Assembly (NCBI GenBank): GCA_000697055.1
Contig: JNDT01000535.1
Location: forward strand, 1-38,966
Reading direction: 5' to 3'
Source: Saksenaea vasiformis B4078
Lineage: Eukaryota; Mucoromycota; Mucoromycetes; Mucorales; Saksenaeaceae
Length of the DNA: 38,966 nt
Under the pieces are notes generated by a model, which had not been told where the DNA came from, did not search any database, and saw only the letters and a program-made list of their open reading frames with translations. Position 1 is the stretch's first letter. Every line of letters starts with the position of its first letter. This document shows positions 30,945-38,966 of the stretch, piece by piece. Position numbers and translations under genes: made by a program.

Positions 30945-33817
30945 ATGGAATCAACAGAAAAGCACAAACTGGATCCCGACGACGAAGATTTCCAACCTCC
31001 CATAAAAATACGCAGGAAAACACGGTTAGGTATGTACAGGAGCTCCTTTGACTTTTTCCAAAGAAAAGAAAAAAAAAAAAGACTTGACGTTGTTTCATCA
31101 TAGAAAAAGAGAAAGGAAAAGCGGTAGCTCTGTCTGAAGCCGGCAGTAGTTCTCATCACCGTTCCGTTCCATCATCGTCTGAGGACGATCCTGGTGTGGC
31201 CTCTACATCAGGTATGACCACTTTCGGATTTCATCTGTGGTTAATTTTATCAAACCTCAGCGACTACGTCAACTAAAAAGTCGAAGGCGCTTGTCAAGGC
31301 TGAGAAAGCATATGACAAGCTGGGCGCAAAATACGAAGCACGAACAAAGATTGCGAAACAAAGAAGAGAGGCGTTACTCTCAAAGGGAAGAACATTGCGA
31401 TGTACCACGTGTGGCAAGACCGACCATCAAAGAAGCACCAGTAAACTGTGCGAAAAGCACGTCAAAAAGCGGAAACCGCCCAAAGATTTCAAGCGAACCA
31501 GCGTGATAAAGGCATCACTCAGCACGGTCTGCCGCGACCCGAACCTTGCCGGCCACATCATAAACTATGTAAAAAATGTGAGAGATATCACATACGCCGG
31601 GGCAGTGTTTGCAAACTATTACTTCACAAAGCTATACTCTGAGAAAAAGCAACTGCCGCAGATTACGCATAGCCTCTGTTATAACATGTTCTCGCTTATC
31701 GCTGGTTACGGCAAAGATTCGGATGCAACGTTGCAAGAAACGTATGCCGCGTTCAAGCTATCGATACCTAGCTTTCATCCTTCAAATTTTCATTCCGAAG
31801 GATTCATGACTATCATCTCCTCAGCTTCGAAGGAGTACGAAGAAACAATCCGAAATCACATTACAGAGAACTTTGAAAGACGAACCAAACAATACTTGCT
31901 GGTGTGCATGTCTGACGACGATAACTTTGCTGTCCTAAAGGTATTACCAATAAAAGATCGCCGAACGGTCGCGGATATAATCTATCACAAAATCTGTGGT
32001 AATGACCACTCTTGGCCTGGCTCGATTCCGCGCACGAAGGATAATCGAAAATATGTAAATGACCAAGTCGCAACGGTTCAGAAAATCATTGGTATCAGCA
32101 AGATTGACGAGAAGATACCGAACGCCGAGCCGCACCTCTTTTTACCTTGGTTCTTCCATATTCTGGAACGCTTTAACAAAAAGGTATCAATCAAAGAACC
32201 TAAACCGCAGAAGTATGTATCGTTAGGGTACATTCATCGAAAGACCAAAGAAGTAATGTTTGCCTGCTATACATCCGGTGACTGATCTACTTTATAGTTA
32301 GTAGACACGAGCAATATGTCCAAGCCGATCGTGTCAAGTCTCAAGTACGCAGTGAGAACAGCTATCAAAAATCGTTCCGCTCTAAAACTACCAAAGAAGA
32401 TCAAAACCCTTCCGGAGACAGAGATCATAGCTGTTGAGAAGTTTATCAAAGATACCACAGTTCAATTGAAAACGATTCATTTATCCCACACAAATACACG
32501 GACCCAAAGGGATCAAGAAAATTTACGATCCTTCCGCTGTACAGTCTCCAGATGCGACATATAACAATCGACAGTCAGGCGTTTGGTCGATTGCTCACTC
32601 AAGCTGGTATGTGTGATAGTGACTCGGCCTGGAAAACAGCAGATGTACGGCGCGAATATTTCCGCGCATTTGATATGGCGAAAATCGGGCACAAAACCTT
32701 TGAAAGTCTTGAGACAGAGACTTCGATATTTTGGTAAATTTGTACGACTTTTTGGGAGTACTTCTGACACGGTTCATAGGGACACAATCCGCACCAATGG
32801 CGTGGATATTGAGTTCATTTTTTAAAAAATACGACTCCTTTCGATCCGAAGCGAAAAGCACTTACGCCGGCCGATATCAAAGACAAGTATCCAGACGCGG
32901 TAATCTGGGGCGTCGACCCTGGGGTTTCCAGTGTATTCGTGGCTGCAGATGGAGATGGTAATACAGCCCACAGAGTACGCCGAACCACAACCAAAGAGTA
33001 TTATTCTCTTTGTGGATTTAACCATGCGACTCGCTTACGAAACTCTTACCTTGAGAAAGAACCCGAAACGAAACCTATCATCGATAAGATCCCCTCGCTG
33101 AAAATAGTGGATTTGGGAGAAATGACTTCGGCAATGTCCTACATATTCACCCATTACGACAGGATTACGACCGCGGCCTCAGGTATACTGTGGGAATAAC
33201 AGTCTCTTTGCACTGACAACTTTACTTTAAGATATAGCAAACTGAAATTCAAATGAAGTTGCTAGTCGTCTCCTGTATGGGAGCGTGAAATACGATCACA
33301 AGAATACGAAAAACATGAAAAAAGCAAGCAAGAAAAAATGGGTGCCGCGTTCGCCGAATGATGAATCCGACGAAAGAAACCGTCCGATCATCATCGCGTA
33401 CGGGAATGTCGCCTTCTCCGGGAGTATGAAAGGCAGACCAGCTGCACCAACAAAGGCAATCGTCAGCAAACTCAAACAGAAGGCAAAACAACGAAGTGTA
33501 AGTGATATTCAAGGCAGGATATTACTCACACCTGTCTCTAGGTTCCCACTTTCGTCTTTATGATAGATGAATATTTGACATCGCAAATCTATCCTCGCTG
33601 TGGTATACGCGATTTAAAGAATGCCAAGGAAAAACAAGATGCAGACGGCCAGGCAATGAAGATCCACGCTGTGGTGAAGTGTCAAAACAGTTCATGCACG
33701 GCGAATTTCTGGTATCGGGACCGCATGGCCGCCAGTAACATCTGGAACGAAAACAAGCGTCCTCCTCCTTTCCGCCGAACGAACGCGGCTGATCACACAG
33801 CCGTATCCCTTAACTAG
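30945..33817 (+). CDS. Fanzor (eukaryotic TnpB homologue, RNA-guided RuvC nuclease family)
   Basis: Fanzors are eukaryotic relatives of transposon-encoded TnpB; characterised members cut DNA guided by a noncoding RNA. Strong exons: 30945-31029, 31104-31211, 31261-32252, an exon ending 32733, one starting 32780, one ending 33182, then 33259-33497 and 33542-33817. The acidic/Ser-rich leader is followed by a zinc-knuckle-like CTTCGKTDHQRSTSKLC, then a long helical region. The RuvC core has GVDPGVSSVFVAADG (Asp codon 32915-32917), IIIAYGNVAFSG, IDEYLTSQ (Glu 33569-33571) and YRDRMAASNIW (Asp 33719-33721). The zinc ribbon keeps three Cys (33599-33601, 33680-33682, 33695-33697), but its first Cys position is Tyr (33590-33592). 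Two spots (32298-32530, 32800-32851) are open only if 50-nt introns 32460-32509 (GTTCAA) and 32802-32851 (GTGGAT) are used, giving 812 residues; otherwise they are lesions. Confidence 0.88.
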
Positions 33818-34110
33818 TTATAATGCATCAACTAAGAGAAAAAAAAGGTAATGTGCTGCTTAATCGAATTGAAGTATGGTCATGTCTCCCCTGTCTTTGA
33901 TTGGGAGGCCCCTATAATTCTATTGTTTGCTATTCTCTCACTTATTCGACGAGCTCGTACGAAACATACCAATCATCACGATGCAAAAATTTATCCTTTG
34001 TCACTTTGCTCACTGGAATACTCTCAAATCACGGAAATAACCCGTTGAGCACCGATATGTCTATTATACAGTAGTCTATAGCGGTAATATCTTACGCTGA
34101 TCAACTCTTT
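33818..34110. other. 3' flank of the Fanzor gene, possible guide-RNA region
   Basis: A 293-base AT-rich spacer. In characterised TnpB and Fanzor systems the guide RNA overlaps or lies just downstream of the 3' end of the nuclease gene. I see no obvious terminal repeat, and only the convergent TMEM70-type gene follows. Assignment as a guide-RNA region is by position only. Confidence 0.25.
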
Positions 34111-34800
34111 TTAAAATCCTTTACCGATCCCTGTCTTCTCTACAATGGTTTTCATGGCACCATCCTCTTCACATAACTCAGGATGAATATAGAACAAGGA
34201 TTTAGGCTTGGCTGGCTTGCCGCTGGTTTGAGCGATAGCCTGTGCCTGATCTGTCACCATCCAGCTGGTAAATATCCTTGTTGAGGGAGCAATTGCTTCA
34301 AGAGGCACCGTGGTAGCATGATCCCGTGCAAAGAAATTCAATGTATGGATAGTGACCTTATTTGGGTTGGAAGCGTTTGCGGTGATCTTGGTCACATAGG
34401 GTGACATAACCCATTGAATAAGTCCTGTCGAAGCTGCGCTTGTGGCAAGTGCTTTGAACAGACGCGTAAGTTCTAATACAATTCATAGGACCTTACCTGC
34501 ACCAACGAGGGCAGCCTTTGCAACGAATGGAACAGGGACATCAATGACAAACACAAAGGGGGAAATGCCAGCACTGAGACCAAGAGAAGTGACGGAAAAG
34601 ACCTTGAGCTTTTTGGCCACACCAGATAAGGGACCGGTGTAGATCACCGTCTGATTCTGGCTAGACAGCGATCGCGTCCATCGGGGCACCTGAAGAGAGC
34701 GAAGCGTGGTGAAAGAAGATCGTAACATGGAAATGGTTCGAGATCGCTGTGAAAGGGACGGAGAGAGAGAGCGAGAAAGAGAAAAAGTGGACCCAGTCAC
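34111..34800 (-). CDS. TMEM70-family mitochondrial inner-membrane protein
   Basis: Two exons (34497-34800 and 34111-34451, 45-nt intron 34452-34496) give 214 residues, or 190 from the internal Met at 34728. The N-terminus is rich in Arg and Ser without acidic residues (MLRSSFTTLRSLQVPRWTRS), a typical mitochondrial targeting sequence. The signature TVIYTGPLSGVAKKLKVFS follows, then two hydrophobic segments (LGLSAGISPFVFVIDV and the one ending in STGLIQWV across the intron) and SPYVTKI, as in the TMEM70/TMEM186/TMEM223 family. Animal TMEM70 assists ATP synthase and complex I assembly; a similar assembly role here is inference. Its start is only 48 bases from the divergent PAN6 start. Confidence 0.83.
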
Positions 34801-34848
34801 ACACAGGGTTGGGGAAAAAGGGAACGTGGGATTACCGGGTGTTTTGCG
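34801..34848. promoter_or_regulatory. compact bidirectional promoter region
   Basis: Only 48 bases separate the farthest ATG of the TMEM70-family gene from the first ATG of PAN6 (120 bases if the internal Met at 34728 is used). Promoter elements for the two genes must overlap each other or the coding ends. No TATA box is visible between them. Confidence 0.4.
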
Positions 34849-35917
34849 ATGTTCTCCATGGCAGCAGCAATAAAAGTACCACCGAGCATTCGCTTAATTA
34901 ATAAAATAGCTGATTTCCGAGCTTGGAGACGCGAAGTGTTACTGAATCGCCAGACTCTCGGTTATGTCCCTACTATGGGCGCTCTTCATGATGGCCACAT
35001 TTCGCTAGGTACCCTTGATGACATGAAAGAAGATGACTTATAGCGATAGTGATTCTATAGTGTCTGCTGCCAAAAAGCAATGCGACCATGTAGCGGTTAC
35101 AATGTTTGTTAATCCCGCGCAGTTTGCTCCACATGAGGATTTCGGCTCCTATCCACGTACACTGCAAGAAGACTTGGATAAACTCGCACATCTAGGACCT
35201 TCCACTGTGCTCGTACCTTCTGCTCAGGAAATCTATCCATCAGGAATTACACTTGATGTAGCTAAGCAGACAGGCGCGTTTATTGAAGTAAAAGGGTTAT
35301 CACATCAATTAGAAGGCGTGACCCGACCTAACTTTTTCCGAGGAGTTGCCACAGTTGTTTCGAAATTTTTAAATATCGTAAGTTTTTAAAATGGTTAAAA
35401 TCAGCTTTCATTTATCAAAAAATAACATTTAGGTGCAACCTGACCATGTGTATTTTGGTCAAAAAGATAGTAAGGTTTTATTGATTTCTCATCGATTATT
35501 CTCACATGTGTTTCAGTCCAACAGTGCTTCGTGGTGCGATCAATGATCCGAGATCTTCATTTTCCGGTGCAAATGCATGTGTGTCCCACAGTTCGTGAAA
35601 AGGATGGTTTAGCAATGTCGTCCCGAAATATGTACCTGACCCTGAGCGAACGACAGCATGCATTGGTACTCTACAAATCTCTTCAAACTATAAAACGGAT
35701 GTATGATGCAGGTGAACGTCACGCGCCTACCCTTATTCAGGCAGCTACCGACTTGATTGCGCAAGACACGGAGGTGCAGTTAGACTATGTGAAGATTAAT
35801 TCTGGAAAAGATTTGTCAGAAATAACGCAAATTGAAGATGGTTGCGTAGTGAGTGGAGCGGTATATGTCGGTAAGACCCGATTGATCGACAATATACTTT
35901 TGGATGTGGAATTCTAA
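34849..35917 (+). CDS. PAN6: pantothenate synthetase (pantoate--beta-alanine ligase)
   Basis: This enzyme joins pantoate and beta-alanine using ATP to make pantothenate (vitamin B5), the precursor of coenzyme A. Four exons fit in phase: 34849-35008, 35061-35377, 35433-35469 and 35517-35917, giving 304 residues, normal for the family. The PanC motifs appear in order: VPTMGALHDGHISL (nucleotide-binding HxGH), [56 protein letters not shown] (spliced over two introns) and KDGLAMSSRNMYL. Introns are 47-55 nt. A second Met at 34858 is an equally possible start. It diverges from the TMEM70-type gene. Confidence 0.95.
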
Positions 35918-36131
35918 ACAATAAAAGTGGGGTGAATACAGAGAACAATAATGTAGCCTGTCCTTCTTTACTTGGTAGGGAGAAAAACTGACAACGTTGC
36001 ATCGCATAGCATAGATAAAAATAACATTTCAAACATGTCATTTTTTAACCCTCCATTCCCTATTAAAATAACCCGTTGTGCCCCAACCTTTCTTTTTTGC
36101 TTTTCTTTCTGATTCACCCCATTTCTACATC

Positions 36132-38291
36132 ATGCATGTCATTCAACACCATCATTCCTGTTCTTCTTTAGTTTCAGGCAAATCAAAGACATTAGAACGT
36201 AAAACGCTGGTAATGAACTGCTTCCTCCCCCCTTTATATATATATATATATATGTATATTTGTAAGCTTATTAAATTTCTGAATAATAGGCTGTCGTCAA
36301 ATGTCTCTATGGTTTCCGAGAATATTTTGAAGCACACCAATTTGCACCGGTGACTAAAGCATGTGGATTACCACGCTATATGAACTTGGCATTCTTTAAA
36401 CGACTCGACGCAATAAACGACCGCCAAGTTAGCTATGCACAGTTTCTTGAGTAGACGTTGTTCCTTTTCTTCTTTCTTTTTTGGTTCAAGGTAAACTAAA
36501 CAATATTCTTATTAGCGGCTGGTCCGAATTGATGCGCATTTCCACCGATAATGAATCTTTTTTATTCAATATCTTGAAAAAACCTGATGCAAACACCGTG
36601 GAACCCGAAGACTTTGTACCTATTTTAGAAGGTAAACCCGAAGCAAGGATAAACAAAGCCGAACACTGAACCGTCATCCTTTTTTTTTCCCAGATGTTGT
36701 ACTCAATCATCCCGGTCTTCAATTTCTTGGCAACCATGTTATGTTCCAAGAACGCTACAGTATGTTCCGCTTTACAATAACAAACACAGCCTAACTTGTT
36801 GTTTTTTTTTTTTCGTTCCAGTTGAAACAGTGATATGTCGTATCTATCATGACGCTAACTGTCCAAGTGGTCGGATGACACTTGGTCAGTTCCGTAAATG
36901 TGGTTTTACTCGAGTGATAGAAAAACTTGACCCGGATGTAGATCTGAATACAGTAAGTGGTACAAGCGGTCAGATCTTGGTTATGCTTATTCTTAAATTT
37001 AGACTCAAGACTGTTTTTCATACAAGCACTTTTACGTTTTCTATTGCAAATTTTGGGCTTTGGATACAGACCATGATTTAATGTTATCTGAATCCGATCT
37101 TGGCAAATACAATCAATCTTCTCTCTCTACTCGCATTATCCAACGCGTGATAGACTATGGACGTATTCCGGCATTTTCAAAACACAGTGAAAAGAAAAAC
37201 ACAGTTTCATATCTGGATTACATATGTAAGCAAAGCCGCGCTGACTTCTTTTTTTTTTCTCACACCCGTTTTTAGGGTTCCTTCTATCCGAAGTAGACAA
37301 AAGTACACCCATGGCCATCGAATATTGGTTTCGATGCATGGATTTGGATGGCGATGGCATTCTGTCAAGCTATGAATTATCCTTATTCTGGGAAGACCAA
37401 GAAGCAAAGTAAGCGGCTTGTCTCTTTCTTTCTTTTTTTTTCTTTCAAGCTTACCATCATAACTCATTTCGGCATAGACAATTGTTACACGGTCTTACAT
37501 ATGAAGAATGCATTCGTTTCGATGATATTATGCGTCAACTGTAAGGTCACGTAATCGATGTAATTTGTGGCTAATGTGATATTCAGAAATGACCTTGTGC
37601 AGCCGCGCATCCCCGGTCAATTCCGGTTGGGCGATCTCAAACGACAACCCTTTGTAGCCGAAAGATTTTTTGATACCTTCCTAAGTTTTGATCGCTTCCA
37701 AGTACACGAATCTTATCAAGGACTTATTCGCGTAAAACGTCAATATGAAGCACAACAACAAGATTCCCAGTCCATACCAGATTCAAATATCGGACTCGCT
37801 TATCTTTTACTCACGTAAGCATGCTTTGCTATGAGAGAATTACATGTGCTTAATGATGGTGGCCACTCAGTGACTGGTGTGAATATGCCGATATGGAGTA
37901 CGAACAAATTATTATGAACGAGCAATATAACAATGACAACAGCAACACCATCCAAGATGATGATATGGAGTTACAACTTGAAGGCAACGATGATGAAATT
38001 ACTATCATACATGAAGAGGAAGTAATCCCTGGAAGTCAAAACGGTCCAGTTTATTTAATGACAATCACCGTGGATGAATTGCCCACAAATGACGATCATG
38101 AATGTGGTAGTAGTACAGGCAGCGGAGACATGAGTCCTCCACATACACCACGAGATCCACAGTCAGATGAATGGAGCAAGTGGCACGCTGATGGTTCAGA
38201 AGAGGAAGGAGAAGATCGTGCGACGCAATGGATATCTTGGATATCCAATAAAAACCTTTCAGAAGTCATGGAAAAAGCAAGCCAACAATAA
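36132..38291 (+). CDS. protein phosphatase 2A regulatory subunit B'' (PPP2R3-like, EF-hand)
   Basis: B'' subunits direct PP2A to substrates and bind calcium through EF-hands. Exons recognised include 36290-36450 and one starting 36516; several more, with 45-80 nt introns, run to 38291. Diagnostic segments are FREYFEAHQFAPVTKACGLP, DGWSELMRIS, FVPILEDVVLNHPGLQFL, ICRIYHDANCPSGRMTLGQF, WALDTDHDLMLSESDLGKY, the canonical EF-hand in IEYWFRCMDLDGDGILSSYE, and the C-terminal signature RFFDTFLSFDRF followed by DWCEYADMEYE. The long acidic, Ser/Thr-rich tail after it is unusual. The N-terminus is uncertain: the ATG at 36132 is in frame with the first exon, but the usual proline/phenylalanine-rich opening motif is not clear, so an upstream exon may be missing. 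A (TA)n tract lies in the first intron. Confidence 0.88.
36235..36252. repeat. (TA)n microsatellite
   Basis: Nine TA units lie in the intron that precedes the exon at 36290 of the PP2A B'' gene. Length variation between strains is likely. Confidence 0.8.
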
Positions 38292-38966
38292 AATTTTGTC
38301 ACAAAAAAATAATAATAATAACAACAAACACTGCTATGCTATCCAACAGACTGCCTCATTCTATGCATAAGCGGAGCGCAAAAGTGTGCAGAACTCACGT
38401 TGGATTGATCTGTATATCTAATGAATTGATATCCTTCCTTAGGACAGTTTTCCCCTTACATGTCCCACTTTTGACATGGAAGAAATACAGCACAAAATCA
38501 TAAGGACCACTCTTTCGCAGGTGAAAGGCTTATTTGATACTAAGCCAAATAATGGTGGAGGAGTGCCGCAAACTTGCACAAAAAAATATACAATGCAGAA
38601 TGTCGTTTGACAGAGCACAAAAGAGAAAATTAATTCCTTCGTGGCGAAAGTAAAAAGAAACACAGGACATGTGACAAATCGGATAAATATCTATGCAAAT
38701 GTAGATCAAGCATACTGAAGCTATTAAATATGCCGCTTTTTATGTCATGCTATACTCTGCATACGGTACGATGCATAACCTCTCCACATGTTTAAGGAGA
38801 CCCTGCAAAGGAAACCTAATTACTGTGTTAAGGATAACAACAACGAATAAGAGTTTTGATCGCATAAACTTAGCGTAGGTACTGTGCTTCTTTATTTCCC
38901 TCAACGTTTTCCAGAACGCAAATAGATGAAGGACGCTTTTGACAACGTTCTTTTTCTGTGTAACAC
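38292..38966. other. right-edge intergenic region
   Basis: This is the 3' flank of the PP2A B'' gene with AAT-rich tracts (about 38306-38328). A minus-strand frame at 38439-38663 is hydrophobic and featureless. Nothing else is supported. Confidence 0.4.

Noticed and set aside
30694..31159. minus-strand ORFs overlapping the Fanzor 5' end
   Set aside because: They read through the antisense of the Fanzor first exons and an A-rich intron, giving phenylalanine-rich nonsense.
32800..32851. programmed frameshift in the Fanzor
   Set aside because: The T6/A6 run could allow slippage, but no downstream structure is evident; a weak intron or a simple indel is more economical.
1..38966. CRISPR array, operons or bacterial insertion sequence
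   Set aside because: No regularly spaced repeats were seen, the genes carry spliceosomal introns, and the TnpB-like gene is itself intron-containing, so a bacterial origin or contamination is unlikely.

Overview
The window is nuclear DNA of an early-diverging fungus, most likely Mucoromycota (inference). Genes are intron-rich with very short introns (about 44-80 nt, GT-AG with one GC-AG case). The content fits that group: a Fanzor nuclease, a PP2A B''-type subunit, a DPP8/9-like peptidase, and orthologues of Rei1, Cnd1, Taf5, Rmt2 and Pan6. All exon joins were made by eye from splice signals, frame and family motifs, and none is backed by RNA data.

Layout. 1-4800 is sparse and lineage-specific: one convincing spliced gene for a secreted 12-cysteine protein (1767-2518), weak short ORFs and a strong hairpin (3122-3166). 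4840-11428 (minus) holds condensin subunit 1 (19 inferred exons) and Rei1. 11622-12086 (plus) is a hypothetical gene divergent from Rei1. 13400-16217 (minus) is TAF5. 17329-18013 (plus) is ribosomal protein uL15, whose first coding exon is only the ATG. 18014-20779 is a gene-poor stretch with poly-A and poly-T tracts. 20780-21984 (minus) is Rmt2. 22535-23606 (plus) is an unidentified coiled-coil protein and 23902-24279 (plus) an AN1 zinc-finger protein, followed by a convergent DPP8/9-type peptidase (24517-27649, minus). 29032-29743 (plus) is a two-finger C2H2 protein with a 16-nt microexon.

The most notable element is 30945-33817 (plus): a eukaryotic TnpB homologue (Fanzor, RNA-guided RuvC nuclease family). 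It has its own TATA box, short introns, an N-terminal zinc-knuckle-like motif, and a RuvC/zinc-ribbon C-terminus with all three acidic catalytic positions present. It is either intact through two introns with weak donors, or a lightly decayed copy. One zinc-ribbon cysteine is replaced by tyrosine.

The right end carries a head-to-head pair, a TMEM70-family mitochondrial protein (34111-34800, minus) and pantothenate synthetase (34849-35917, plus), then a PP2A B''-type subunit (36132-38291, plus). Most genes are independent housekeeping genes. Three relate to the large ribosomal subunit (Rei1, uL15, and Rmt2, which modifies a large-subunit protein), but they are interleaved with unrelated genes and no operon-like logic is implied.
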